A stretch of 64,000 nt of DNA from an uncultured Flavobacteriaceae bacterium. Lineage in GTDB: Bacteria > Bacteroidota > Bacteroidia > Flavobacteriales > Flavobacteriaceae. The notes under the pieces are model-generated. The model saw only the letters and a program-made list of their open reading frames with translations. It was not told where the DNA came from and ran no database searches. This document shows positions 1 to 8,755 of this stretch, piece by piece (within the stretch, counting starts at the first letter, position 1; every line of letters starts with the position of its first letter). The position numbers and the translations under genes are program-made. The DNA is taken from assembly GCA_947494695.1 (NCBI GenBank), contig CANLWB010000007.1, positions 186,001-250,000 on the forward strand, in the 5' to 3' direction.

Positions 1-692
1 GCTTTCTTTTTAGTTATTTTTTTCTTCTGCGCTCTTCTAAAAATCTTAACAAACAAGGAATCTTTCTTTTTAAAGACCATCGTTAAACTATCCACATACC
101 CTTTATCTTTATAATAAAAATTAGAAAATTGCTTTGCAACAAACCGATTATGTAATGTGGTATTATAACCATCTGAGGCAAAACGGGTTTTAAAGGTCTC
201 CACCAGGCGGGATACGGAATCATTATCTATTTTAACGACTTCGGCACCAACCACACTGGAATCTTTACCTCGTGTTCTCTTAACCCAAAGTTTGCCATCC
301 AAATGTTCAAAATCGAGTGCAAAAAATTCAAGTTTGCGCTTTCGTAATTGTTTGCGTTCTTTCTTTGTATACCAGAGATTAGCAGAACCCAAAGAAATAT
401 GGCCTTGTCTAACCTGAGCGACCACTGGCGCCAATCTTCTGTAAAATTCACGAGAGTTAATAGGTGACGTAATAGAAGTCTTTAAACTGTCAAACTTAAA
501 ATCCAGAACGGGCTTTGGTGTGTATTGGTATAATTTAGGGTGATGCCTTTTTAGCTGACCATATACTTTATTAATATCTTCATGTATATTGGATACACTA
601 TGTAATTTGGTAATTTGTTCATTATGGGTTTTAATACTTTTACAAGACACTAAAACTCCAAAAACTAACAATAACAATATGGCTTTTTGCAT
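1..692 (-). CDS. S41-family peptidase-like lipoprotein, 5' part only
   Basis: Read on the minus strand from the ATG at 690-692. The frame stays open for about 230 codons and runs off the window edge, so the C-terminal part is missing. It starts MQKAILLLLVFGVLVSCKS, a lipoprotein signal peptide with lipobox Cys at residue 17. The residues after the Cys (KSIKT) lack the acidic surface-export signature, so a periplasmic-facing lipoprotein is more likely. Residues about 35-90 (KVYGQLKRHHPKLYQYTPK, then VRQGHISL) resemble the N-terminal region of Bacteroidota proteins annotated as S41 (C-terminal processing) peptidases. The catalytic Ser/Lys region would lie outside the window, so activity cannot be judged. 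Family assignment is by remembered similarity only. Confidence 0.6.
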   Translation of the reverse strand, partial: MQKAILLLLVFGVLVSCKSIKTHNEQITKLHSVSNIHEDINKVYGQLKRHHPKLYQYTPKPVLDFKFDSLKTSITSPINSREFYRRLAPVVAQVRQGHISLGSANLWYTKKERKQLRKRKLEFFALDFEHLDGKLWVKRTRGKDSSVVGAEVVKIDNDSVSRLVETFKTRFASDGYNTTLHNRFVAKQFSNFYYKDKGYVDSLTMVFKKKDSLFVKIFRRAQKKKITKKK

Positions 693-818
693 ATTCCTGG
701 GTAAATTGTATACGCTAAAATAGCTGTATTTAATTAATAGCATACGCTATTAGCAATTCTTTAACTAGTAAATTTGGTTTTCATTAAGTAGGTAAGTCAA
801 TAAATTCACAAATTTATG

Positions 819-826
819 TAGTTTTG
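819..826 (+). promoter_or_regulatory. -7 box of smpB, nearly leaderless
   Basis: TAGTTTTG matches the Bacteroidota TAnnTTTG box perfectly. Only 6 nt (827-832) separate it from the smpB ATG at 833, so the transcript probably starts at or a few bases before the start codon. Confidence 0.6.
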
Positions 827-832
827 TGCTCC

Positions 833-1291
833 ATGCAAAAAAACATAAACATACAAAATAAAAAGGCCCGCTTTCTATATGAGATTTTAGATAAGTATAC
901 AGCTGGTATTGTGCTTACCGGAACAGAAATTAAATCCATACGCAGTAGTAAAGCCTCTATAGCCGAAAGTTTTTGTGAGTTTAACGATCGTGGAGAACTT
1001 TTTGTTATTAATATGACCATCGAGGAGTATGCCTTTGGAAACTATTATAACCATCGTCCAAAAGCAGAACGAAAACTTCTTTTAAACAAAAAGGAACTCA
1101 AAAAATTACTAAAAGACTCCCAAGACAAGGGACTTACCATTATCCCGCTTCGACTTTTTATTAACGATAAAGGCTATGCCAAATTAAATATCGCCTTAGC
1201 AAAAGGTAAAAAGCTATACGACAAGCGAGAGACCATCAAGGATCGTGACAATAAGCGTGATTTGGATCGGATTAAGAAAAACTTTAAATAG
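833..1291 (+). CDS. smpB: SsrA-binding protein SmpB
   Basis: A 152-residue basic protein of normal SmpB length. SmpB binds tmRNA and delivers it to stalled ribosomes for trans-translation. Visible family features: the N-terminal [20 protein letters not shown] strand, [10 protein letters not shown] (about 32-41), the central [11 protein letters not shown] segment (about 74-84), [25 protein letters not shown] near the C-terminus and a Lys/Arg-rich tail that enters the ribosome. The frame stays open upstream to a TTG at 824, but that codon lies inside the -7 promoter box, so the ATG at 833 is the start. It is monocistronic; the next gene is convergent. Confidence 0.95.
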   Translation: MQKNINIQNKKARFLYEILDKYTAGIVLTGTEIKSIRSSKASIAESFCEFNDRGELFVINMTIEEYAFGNYYNHRPKAERKLLLNKKELKKLLKDSQDKGLTIIPLRLFINDKGYAKLNIALAKGKKLYDKRETIKDRDNKRDLDRIKKNFK

Positions 1292-1335
1292 TACCAATTA
1301 ATTAAGTGTAATACCTCCTTCTCTTTCTAAAAATG

Positions 1336-1371
1336 AAAAAAAAGGGATTAAATAATTAATTATTCAATCCC
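1336..1371 (-). terminator. Intrinsic terminator of the LRR gene
   Basis: A hairpin with GGGATT and AATCCC at its base and an AT-rich inner stem (1344-1371). On the minus strand a run of T follows (A-run 1336-1343 on +). It serves the minus-strand LRR gene that ends at 1442. Confidence 0.6.
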
Positions 1372-1441
1372 GAAAATCAATGTATAGTCTTTCCTTTAAA
1401 TATGTTACATATTACCAGATGATTATTCAAAATGTAAACTC

Positions 1442-3058
1442 TTATTTTTTAATTATTTTTTCACAAATAAATTCGGTATCCGTATGTATAGATACATAGT
1501 ATACCCCCTGAGGTAGATGGGACGTATCGATCACATTGTTTCCATTTGTTAATTTACCTTTTTGTAATACCTGACCATTTACATGGGTTAATTGATAATC
1601 GGCTTTTCCATTAAATACAATAGTAAACCGATTCACAACGGGGTTAGGATACAAACTTAGATTAGATTTATTATAATCTTTGGTACTTAAGACACCACAA
1701 TCTTCTTGAAAGGTATGCGAAGGATCAATACTTCCTCTCCAGTTTCTTGCAGAATACCTAGGATCATCCACCTCGATACACGTTAGGTTCGGACAATTAG
1801 AGCTTGAAAACTCTGTAAAATTAGTGTTATTTCCATTTTTAACATTTAGACTGGTTAGTGGGTTACTACCACAAGATAAGTCTATTAAAGCGATGTTTTG
1901 ACTCGCATCCAGATTTGTTAATTGATTCTCCTCACATCGCAACTGTGTCAATGCTATATTTTGACTCACGTCTAGATTCATTAATTGATTCTCTCCACAT
2001 TGCAACTTAGTCAATGCTGTATTTCGACTCACATCCAAATTTGTTAATTGATTCTCTCTACATCGTAACTCCGTTAACGCTATATTTTGACTCACACCTA
2101 GATTTGCTAATGGATTGCCACTACATAAAAGTCTTTTTAACAACACATTGCGCGTTACGCTTATATCTGTTAATTGGTTGTTGTCAAATCCCAACTCAGT
2201 TAAAAGCGCATTATTACTCACATCTAAGGAGTTTAGTTCGTTGTTTCCGCAAAACAAATGGGTTAAATCCACATTTTGACTCACATCCAAATTTGTTATT
2301 TTGTTGTACCTACAATTCAAACGGAACAAACCTATACTTTGAGTCACATCCAGGCTTTCCAATTTGTTATTCGAGCAATCTATTCTTCTCAAATTTATGC
2401 TTGCGACATTCAAACGTGCTAACCGATTATTTTGACAATCCAAAACATTTAATACTACGTTTTGACTCAAATCCAGACTTGTTAATTGGTTATTATAACA
2501 AACCAGGCTAACTAAACCAACATTTTGACTTACATCTAAGCTTATTAATTGATTAAACTGAAGATTTAGAGTTCTCAAAGCTATATTTTTACTTAAGTCC
2601 AGACCTGTAAATTGGCATCCTTGAGCCATAAATCGCTCTAATACTACATTTTTACTTAGGTCTATACTTGTTAGTGGATTAGAAAAACAGGCCAACTCAG
2701 TCAACGCTACATTTTTACTAACATCTAAACTTGTTAATTGAGTTCCCTGACAATGTAATCTGGTTAATCTTATATTTTCACTAACATCTATACTTACCAA
2801 TGGGTTACTATGACAAGTTAGTGCAAGCAATGCCGTAAAATCTTCTATTCCTGTTAAGTCCCCAATATTTCTATCTGAAACGTCTAATTCTGTAATCATA
2901 TTAATATTAGCTGTAGGGACAAATCCATCCACAGCTCCAGTATCATACCCAAGGTCAATTAATGCTTGCTCAAAATTAGAATCTGGGATTGTAGTCGTTT
3001 GAGAGAGTCCTGCAAAATTTATTATAAATAATACAGTTAAAAGTAGTTTTGTTTTCAT
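1442..3058 (-). CDS. Leucine-rich-repeat T9SS-sorted secreted protein
   Basis: A 538-residue protein with signal peptide MKTKLLLTVLFIINFAGLSQ. Residues about 20-75 carry an 'IPDSNFEQALIDLGYD' cap found in many Bacteroidota LRR proteins. Residues about 75-425 contain roughly 17 repeats of about 21 residues with the pattern LDVSxNxxLTxLxCxxNxL, a Bacteroidota-type LRR solenoid. Residues about 465-538 (LSLYPNPVVNRFTI to EKIIKK) form a type A Por/T9SS sorting domain, so the protein should cross the outer membrane and be displayed or released. Such proteins are thought to bind partners rather than catalyse; the ligand is unknown. The roughly 63-nt DNA repeats are close enough to allow repeat-number changes. 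It stands alone between convergent smpB and a divergent operon. Confidence 0.9.
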   Translation of the reverse strand: MKTKLLLTVLFIINFAGLSQTTTIPDSNFEQALIDLGYDTGAVDGFVPTANINMITELDVSDRNIGDLTGIEDFTALLALTCHSNPLVSIDVSENIRLTRLHCQGTQLTSLDVSKNVALTELACFSNPLTSIDLSKNVVLERFMAQGCQFTGLDLSKNIALRTLNLQFNQLISLDVSQNVGLVSLVCYNNQLTSLDLSQNVVLNVLDCQNNRLARLNVASINLRRIDCSNNKLESLDVTQSIGLFRLNCRYNKITNLDVSQNVDLTHLFCGNNELNSLDVSNNALLTELGFDNNQLTDISVTRNVLLKRLLCSGNPLANLGVSQNIALTELRCRENQLTNLDVSRNTALTKLQCGENQLMNLDVSQNIALTQLRCEENQLTNLDASQNIALIDLSCGSNPLTSLNVKNGNNTNFTEFSSSNCPNLTCIEVDDPRYSARNWRGSIDPSHTFQEDCGVLSTKDYNKSNLSLYPNPVVNRFTIVFNGKADYQLTHVNGQVLQKGKLTNGNNVIDTSHLPQGVYYVSIHTDTEFICEKIIKK

Positions 3059-3308
3059 GTTTTGAATTTATCTAAATGTTCAAATTAATAGTATTGCAAA
3101 ATACCATGGGTTATAAAACTTTTTGTCACGGTTTTCAGTGGTATTGTTTGTTAAGACAACCAATCATATTAAACACCTTTCATTTCTTTATAATTAAGAT
3201 TTCTAATGACTTGCATAAATCAAAAAATTTTAAATTTAAGAAAGCATTAACGCTTTCAAACCAACAATTGCTTTATTTTGTTACCCTATTAAGATATACC
3301 ATATCAAG

Positions 3309-3833
3309 ATGAAAAAAATCATTTGTATTTTGTTATTATGTACAGTACTCATACCTGTGCAAGCTCAAGAAGACCCCGTAGACCATTCAGAAAAAGTAAA
3401 AACGTTAGATAGCACCATAAACACATTATATCATGTAATCTCAGGTGAAAAAGGCTCTGCAAGAGATTGGACGTTGTTTAAGTTTTTATTTAAACCCGAT
3501 GCCAAACTCATCCCCTCAGGAAAAACTAAAGCAGGCAACCTTAAAGTACACTACATGTCCCCGGACGATTATGTTAAAAGCTCCGGAAAATGGTTAGTAG
3601 ATCATGGTTTTTTCGAGAAAGAAATACATCGAAAAGTAGATGCGTTTGGTAATATTGCTCAGGTATTTAGTACTTATGAAGCTTTTAAAAGTGAATCGGA
3701 CGACACCCCCTTTATGAGAGGCATCAATAGTATTCAGCTTTTAAACGATGGCGAGCGCTGGTGGATCATCAATATTTACTGGACCCAGGAAACTCAAGAA
3801 CATCCAATTCCAGAGGACTATCTTCCCAATTAA
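3309..3833 (+). CDS. Secreted NTF2/DUF4440-like protein
   Basis: 174 residues with a signal peptide (MKKIICILLLCTVLIPVQAQ, cleavage probably after AQA/Q at about 19-20). The mature part has the pattern of a small cone-shaped NTF2-like fold: VKTLDSTINTLYHVISG helix, DWTLFKFLFKPDAKLI, a strand pair, then VFSTYEAFKS and GINSIQLLNDGERWWIINIYW at the C-terminus. These proteins often bind small ligands or serve as accessory domains. It lies 20 bp before the dipeptidyl-peptidase gene on the same strand and is probably co-transcribed. I cannot name a ligand or reaction. Confidence 0.65.
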   Translation: MKKIICILLLCTVLIPVQAQEDPVDHSEKVKTLDSTINTLYHVISGEKGSARDWTLFKFLFKPDAKLIPSGKTKAGNLKVHYMSPDDYVKSSGKWLVDHGFFEKEIHRKVDAFGNIAQVFSTYEAFKSESDDTPFMRGINSIQLLNDGERWWIINIYWTQETQEHPIPEDYLPN

Positions 3834-3853
3834 TAAATCATACAAACAAGACT

Positions 3854-5692
3854 ATGAATAATAATCGTAAACTAAGGAATATTGTACTAAGTGGTGCCTT
3901 ATTTGGTATGACTGTCGTTACTTGTTTCGGACAAGATTCTGCAACCAAAACAGTTCCCTCGTTTAAAGACGGTGAGGCGCAAATTGTTGAAGGGTTTAGT
4001 GATCCTAATGCATGGATTAGACATGACCTATGGGTTGAAACGATTAATGATACTGATGGAGATGGTAAACCAGACCGCATGCATGTTGCGGTTACCAGAC
4101 CGAAACAAACCGAAACTGAAGGCTTAAAACTTCCCGTTATTTATGTTTCCAGTCCGTATTTTGCTGGTGTAGCACCCAACGTTCCTGGATTGTTTTGGGA
4201 TGTAAAACACGAGCTTGGTGAAGCCTCCAAAGCGCGAACCAAAGTAGAAGTAACACGAGTGGGGCAACGTCCTATTATATCTAATTCTCATATAAAAAAA
4301 TGGGTTCCCCGGGGCTATATTGTTGTACATTCGTCCTCTCCAGGCACTGGGTTATCGCAAGGCGCCCCAACGGTTGGAGGTAAGAACGAAGCTCTGGCTC
4401 CAAAAGCTGTTATTGACTGGCTCTGTGGACGTATAAAAGGGTATAAATCCATTGATGGAAATGAAACGGTTACAGCCCATTGGTCTACTGGAAAAGTGGG
4501 AATGACTGGAGCATCTTACAATGGAACACTACCCGTGGCGGCCGCAACCACCGGAGTTGAAGGTCTGGAAGCCATTATCCCCATTGCCCCAGTGACTTCA
4601 TTTTACAATTATTATAGATCAAATGGTTTGGTAAGGTCTCCTGGAGGATATTTAGGAGAAGATGTTGATGTGCTTTACGATTTTATCCACAGTGGTGCCG
4701 AAAAGAACCGTCCGTATAACAATAAAACCGTAAGAGATACTGAAATGAAAAACGGTTTGGACAGACTTACTGGTGATTACAATGACTTTTGGGACAAGAG
4801 AAATTTTTTAAACAAAGCAAAAAATATAAAAGCAGCATTATTCATGTCTCATGGTTTTAACGATTGGAATGTCATGACCGAACATAGCTACTTACTTTAC
4901 AAAAAAGTAAAAGACAATGGTGTGCCATCTCAAATATTCTATCACCAAAACGGACATGGAGGACCTCCTCCTATTAAGTTAATGAATCGTTGGTTTACAC
5001 GTTATTTACATGGGATAGAAAATGGTGTTGAAAATGATAATAAGGCGTGGATTGTTCGCGAAAATGATGACATCTCCAAGCCAACTGCTTATAAAGATTA
5101 TCCGAATCCTGAAGCGTCCATGGTTAAATTATATCTCGCTTCCGGCGGAGATGAATCAGGCAGATTAAGCACCAGTAAAAGCAAAAAACAAGGTGCCGAA
5201 ACTTTAGTTGACAACTTTTCGTTTTCAGGTAAGGACCTGGCAACCGCACAAAACTCAAAGCACCGACTACTATATGTAACTCCCAAGTTAATGAAAGACA
5301 TTCATATATCGGGCGTTCCAAAGGTCACAGTGAAACTAGCCAGTAATAAACCCGCAGCAAATCTAACGGTTTGGTTGGTTTCTCTCCCCTGGAATGAGTT
5401 AAGCGATGCTCCAATTACCGACAATATTATTACCCGTGGTTGGGCAGACCCCCAAAACTATAAGTCCCTATCATCAAGCAGGCCATTAAAGCCTGGGAAA
5501 TTCTATGAAGTATCTTTTGACCTCATGCCAGATGATCAAATTATAAAAGCCGGACAGCAAATTGGACTTATGATTTTTTCAAGCGATAAGGAGTTCACCA
5601 TTCACCCTAAAGCCGGTACCGAGTTGACGGTTGATTTGGATGGAACACATTTGGTGTTGCCCGTGGTTGGAGGACCAGAAGCCTTTGATTAA
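3854..5692 (+). CDS. Xaa-Pro dipeptidyl-peptidase-like hydrolase (S15/CocE-NonD)
   Basis: 612 residues from the ATG at 3854. The frame is open further upstream, but only this start gives a signal peptide (LSGALFGMTVVTCFGQ). Alpha/beta-hydrolase nucleophile motif GMTGASYNG with Ser221; probable catalytic Asp337 (GFNDWNV) and His368 (NGHGG). The segment GLEAIIPIAPVTSFYNYYR next to the nucleophile is typical of PepX-type Xaa-Pro dipeptidyl-peptidases. The C-terminal 200 residues form the jelly-roll domain of the CocE/NonD/PepX superfamily. The likely reaction is removal of Xaa-Pro dipeptides from peptides in the periplasm. Sequence alone cannot exclude acyl or ester substrates. Second gene of a two-gene unit. 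Confidence 0.85.
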   Translation: MNNNRKLRNIVLSGALFGMTVVTCFGQDSATKTVPSFKDGEAQIVEGFSDPNAWIRHDLWVETINDTDGDGKPDRMHVAVTRPKQTETEGLKLPVIYVSSPYFAGVAPNVPGLFWDVKHELGEASKARTKVEVTRVGQRPIISNSHIKKWVPRGYIVVHSSSPGTGLSQGAPTVGGKNEALAPKAVIDWLCGRIKGYKSIDGNETVTAHWSTGKVGMTGASYNGTLPVAAATTGVEGLEAIIPIAPVTSFYNYYRSNGLVRSPGGYLGEDVDVLYDFIHSGAEKNRPYNNKTVRDTEMKNGLDRLTGDYNDFWDKRNFLNKAKNIKAALFMSHGFNDWNVMTEHSYLLYKKVKDNGVPSQIFYHQNGHGGPPPIKLMNRWFTRYLHGIENGVENDNKAWIVRENDDISKPTAYKDYPNPEASMVKLYLASGGDESGRLSTSKSKKQGAETLVDNFSFSGKDLATAQNSKHRLLYVTPKLMKDIHISGVPKVTVKLASNKPAANLTVWLVSLPWNELSDAPITDNIITRGWADPQNYKSLSSSRPLKPGKFYEVSFDLMPDDQIIKAGQQIGLMIFSSDKEFTIHPKAGTELTVDLDGTHLVLPVVGGPEAFD

Positions 5693-5842
5693 TCTGAACT
5701 GTCAGGTCGACTTAAGGAGACATCACATGCGAGTGTGCAATCATTAAAAAGAATAGTATTCTTAGATAATGGGGGTTCTCATTATATTCGAATTGATCCG
5801 AAGCTTTTAGGTAACTAGACCCCTAATACATAACCACTAAAA
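5693..5842 (+). other. Short open extension after the dipeptidase stop
   Basis: The frame of the preceding gene stays open for 41 codons after its TAA (5693-5815) and ends at TAG 5816-5818. The translation includes SLKRIVFLDNGGSHYIRI, which is protein-like. It has no start codon of its own near the beginning. It may be a relic of a lost gene or chance; no function is claimed. Confidence 0.2.
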
Positions 5843-6379
5843 ATGAACCCAATTTCAACCCTTATAGAAAGGCTAAATCACAAAAATCTATGGCAAAAGT
5901 CGTTGGAATTAAAACGTAATGAATATCTAAAGGTAAAAGGAAGCATTGATACCAATTTGTATCTCGTTGAAAAAGGCGCCTTAAGAATTTTTGTTATTGA
6001 TGAATTTGAGGAACACACTATAAGATTTGGCTACCAAAACAACCTCATAGCAGCACTCGACTCTTTTTTAAATGAAAAGCCTTCCGAGTTTTATATTCAG
6101 GCCCTAAAATACAGTTCTTTAAAGGTCATTGATAAAAAAACGTATATGAATTTTGTGTCGTCTTCGATAGAAAACACAACATTATGGCAACAGATTTTAG
6201 AGAGCTTCGCCCTCCAACAAATGGAACGCGAGCGAGATATACTAACAACCTCGCCTTTAGAACGCTATAATCGTGTTTTAAAGCGGAGTCCACAACTCTT
6301 TCAGGAAATTCCTAATAAATATATTGCTTCGTATTTGAGAATGACCCCAGAAACACTTTCAAGAATTAAAAAATCTTAA
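5843..6379 (+). CDS. Crp/Fnr-family transcriptional regulator
   Basis: 178 residues. Residues about 20-125 form a cyclic-nucleotide-binding-type beta-roll (LKRNEYLKVKGSIDTNLYLV, then EKGALRIFV and a FGYQNNLIA strand). A dimerisation helix with ERERDILTTSPLERYNRVL follows, then a short C-terminal recognition segment IPNKYIASYLRMTPETLSRI, the usual Bacteroidota Crp/Fnr ending. The cNMP-contact Arg pattern is not evident, so the ligand is unknown, as for most flavobacterial members. The DinB-like gene starts 52 nt downstream and may be co-transcribed or a target. Confidence 0.85.
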   Translation: MNPISTLIERLNHKNLWQKSLELKRNEYLKVKGSIDTNLYLVEKGALRIFVIDEFEEHTIRFGYQNNLIAALDSFLNEKPSEFYIQALKYSSLKVIDKKTYMNFVSSSIENTTLWQQILESFALQQMERERDILTTSPLERYNRVLKRSPQLFQEIPNKYIASYLRMTPETLSRIKKS

Positions 6380-6431
6380 TTTCAATCAATATTTATATCT
6401 GTTTTAATTAAAACCTTTGTAAAAAAATATT

Positions 6432-6989
6432 ATGAAGGTCACATCAGAAACATTAATAACAGAACTTATAGAGAAAACACGCCAAAATATCAATCAGGTT
6501 GAGGCTCTAAACTTGAAACCTCTTGAGAAACTCAATTGGAAGGCCAATAACGATTCCTGGAGTGCTCTGGAGTGTGTTGAGCATTTAAATCGCTATGGTG
6601 ATTTTTACAATCTGGAAATTGAACAACGCATCCATTCAAGTTTGCATAAACCAGAACCTATCTTTAAATCGGGAACCCTAGGAAATTACTTTGCTAAAAG
6701 CATGTTACCTAAAACTCCTTTAAACAAAATGAAAACGTTTAAGGACAAAAACCCCATTGGTAGTCATTTGGATAAAACCTGCTTAGATCACTTTCTGGTA
6801 CAACAAGAAACGATGCTCGAACTTTTAGACAAAGCCAGAGGCGTAAGCCTGAATAAAACCAAAACAGCGATTAGCATTACTAAATTAATGACACTTAAAC
6901 TCGGTGATACCTTTAGAATCGTTATCTATCATAATGAAAGACATTTGGTACAAGCCGCTACAGTTCTTAAAAATCAAGCCATAAATTAG
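6432..6989 (+). CDS. DinB-like four-helix-bundle protein
   Basis: 185 residues with the DinB/YfiT-type four-helix layout: NQVEALNLKPLEKLNWKAN, the WSALECVEHLNRYGDFY helix carrying the first metal-ligand His, a middle helix with DHFLVQQETMLELLDK, and the final helix IYHNERHLVQA with the other His residues. Family members bind a divalent metal and some are thiol S-transferases, for example with bacillithiol. A bacillithiol gene (bshC) occurs elsewhere in this window, so such a role is possible but inferred. Its last 4 bp overlap the convergent pcm gene. Confidence 0.75.
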   Translation: MKVTSETLITELIEKTRQNINQVEALNLKPLEKLNWKANNDSWSALECVEHLNRYGDFYNLEIEQRIHSSLHKPEPIFKSGTLGNYFAKSMLPKTPLNKMKTFKDKNPIGSHLDKTCLDHFLVQQETMLELLDKARGVSLNKTKTAISITKLMTLKLGDTFRIVIYHNERHLVQAATVLKNQAIN

Positions 6990-7627
6990 TTTTTATTCTC
7001 AAGTAGTGGTACAAAACGAAATTCACCAAACTCATGCTTCTCAAATTCCTTAGAGCCTTTTCTAATAAAAAGGGTCATAATTTGAACATTGTCCCCTACT
7101 GGAATTACCAACCTACCTCCTATTTTTAACTGACCAAGCAAAGGTTTTGGAACAAATGGAGCACCTGCTGTTACAATAACACTATCAAAAGGTGCTTCAT
7201 CAACCATACCTTTATAGCCGTCACCAAAAACAAATTTTCTGGCACGATAACCTAGTTTAGGTAAAAACTTACTGGTTTTCTTAAACAACTCCTGCTGGCG
7301 CTCGATACTATATACTTTAGCACCTAATTCGCACAGTACGGCCGTTTGATAACCGCTACCCGTTCCTATTTCTAGTATTTTATCTTCCCTTTTCACCTGT
7401 AGCAACTCACTCTGAAATGCTACGGTATAGGGTTGCGAAATGGTTTGGTCTGCTCCAATAGGAAAAGCTTTATCCTGATAAGCATGATCTAAAAAACCGG
7501 AATCCATAAACAAATGCCTGGGAATCTTTCCGATAGCATTTAAAACATTTATATCTGTTATTCCTTTGTCCTTTAAAACATTAACTAATTTTTGGCGTAA
7601 TCCTTTATGTTTAAAAGTATCTTTCAA
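6986..7627 (-). CDS. pcm: Protein-L-isoaspartate O-methyltransferase
   Basis: 213 residues, normal length for PCMT. It methylates L-isoaspartyl residues in damaged proteins with S-adenosylmethionine, starting their repair. SAM-binding motif I is ILEIGTGSGYQTAVL (about 84-98); the preceding IGADQTISQPYTVAF segment is the family's substrate-side signature; FDSVIVTAGAPFVP and LKIGGRLVIPVG are the later Rossmann strands. Cytoplasmic. The 3' end overlaps the DinB-like gene by 4 bp in a tail-to-tail arrangement. Confidence 0.93.
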   Translation of the reverse strand: MKDTFKHKGLRQKLVNVLKDKGITDINVLNAIGKIPRHLFMDSGFLDHAYQDKAFPIGADQTISQPYTVAFQSELLQVKREDKILEIGTGSGYQTAVLCELGAKVYSIERQQELFKKTSKFLPKLGYRARKFVFGDGYKGMVDEAPFDSVIVTAGAPFVPKPLLGQLKIGGRLVIPVGDNVQIMTLFIRKGSKEFEKHEFGEFRFVPLLENKN

Positions 7628-7760
7628 TGTTAGGGAAGTTTATCAATGATAAAATTAATTAAACTTTTTAAGAAGAAAACAAAATCTCTAAAATTTATTT
7701 CTAACGATGAATAAGCAAAAAAATTAGCTATAAATAATCAAATTGATGTTCGAAATATCT

Positions 7761-7768
7761 TATTTTTG
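7761..7768 (+). promoter_or_regulatory. -7 box of the Gfo/Idh/MocA gene
   Basis: TATTTTTG, a perfect TAnnTTTG box, 17 nt before the ATG at 7786. It overlaps an in-frame GTG at 7768, which argues against that GTG as the start codon. Confidence 0.55.
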
Positions 7769-7785
7769 TGGAAAACGTAAACTAT

Positions 7786-8745
7786 ATGCTCAAAGTTGGT
7801 GTTCTGGGTGCTGGCCACTTAGGAAAAATTCATTTAAGACTTCTTAATCAATCTGAAAAATATAACCTTGTAGGCTTTTATGATGCCGACCAAACAAACG
7901 CCGATAAGGTCGAAAAAGAGTTTGGCTACACGTTTTTCAACTCTATAGAAGCTCTTATTGATGCTGTAGATGTTGTCGATATCGTAACACCAACACTTTC
8001 GCATTACGACTGTGCAAAACAAGCCATTTCAAAAGGTAAACACATCTTTATTGAAAAGCCAATTACCAACACTGTAGAAGAGGCCGAGCATATTAGAGCA
8101 TTACTAGCAGAGCACAACCTTAGAGGCCAGGTGGGACACGTAGAGCGTTTTAATCCGGCGTTTACTGCTGTGAAAAACGATATTAATGCCCCCATGTTCA
8201 TTGAATCTCATCGTTTGGCAGAATTTAACCCTAGAGGAACCGATGTGCCTGTGGTTTTAGACCTTATGATTCATGATATTGATATCATTTTAAGTGTTGT
8301 GAAATCTAAGGTAAAGAATGTCTCTGCAAGCGGTGTTTCTGTAATAAGCGATACACCAGACATCGCAAACGCAAGAATCGAATTTGAAAATGGTTGTGTA
8401 GCAAACCTAACAGCCAGTAGAATATCCTTAAAGAAAATGCGTAAGGCCCGTTTCTTTCAAAAAGACGCCTACATATCGGTCGACTTTTTAGAGAAAAAAT
8501 GTGAAGTCGTAAAAATGAAAGATGCCCCCGAAAATCCGGGTGATTTCGATATGATACTTCAGAATGCCGAAGGCATTAAAAAACAAATATACTTCGATAA
8601 CCCCAATATATCTGAAAACAACGCCATACTTGACGAGTTAGAAACATTTGCAGATGCAATAAATAACAATATCTCCCCTATTGTAACGCTTCACGACGGT
8701 ACAGAAGCACTAAGAGTAGCGACTCAAATAATAAATTGTTTTTAA
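7786..8745 (+). CDS. Gfo/Idh/MocA-family oxidoreductase
   Basis: 319 residues from the ATG at 7786; an upstream GTG at 7768 sits in the promoter box. The N-terminal Rossmann fold has the dinucleotide motif VGVLGAGHLGKIHLR and the family signature EKPITNTVEEAE. The C-terminal alpha/beta domain contains HVERFNPAF and LMIHDIDIIL, whose Lys/His pattern fits the family. It likely carries out NAD(P)-dependent oxidoreduction of a sugar-like or polyol substrate; the substrate cannot be told from sequence. It is followed after 10 bp by the 3-hydroxyacyl-CoA dehydrogenase gene, an arrangement common in flavobacteria, so an operon is likely. Confidence 0.88.
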   Translation: MLKVGVLGAGHLGKIHLRLLNQSEKYNLVGFYDADQTNADKVEKEFGYTFFNSIEALIDAVDVVDIVTPTLSHYDCAKQAISKGKHIFIEKPITNTVEEAEHIRALLAEHNLRGQVGHVERFNPAFTAVKNDINAPMFIESHRLAEFNPRGTDVPVVLDLMIHDIDIILSVVKSKVKNVSASGVSVISDTPDIANARIEFENGCVANLTASRISLKKMRKARFFQKDAYISVDFLEKKCEVVKMKDAPENPGDFDMILQNAEGIKKQIYFDNPNISENNAILDELETFADAINNNISPIVTLHDGTEALRVATQIINCF

Positions 8746-8755
8746 AAATAATTGT

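Noticed and set aside
2014-2511. A 165-codon + strand frame inside the LRR gene
   Set aside because: It is a mirror of the LRR repeats: the DNA repeats keep the opposite frame open. No start context or family resemblance.
3076-3312. A 78-codon + strand frame before the NTF2-like gene
   Set aside because: It is AT-rich intergenic sequence with no family resemblance; it probably only covers the promoter of the next gene.
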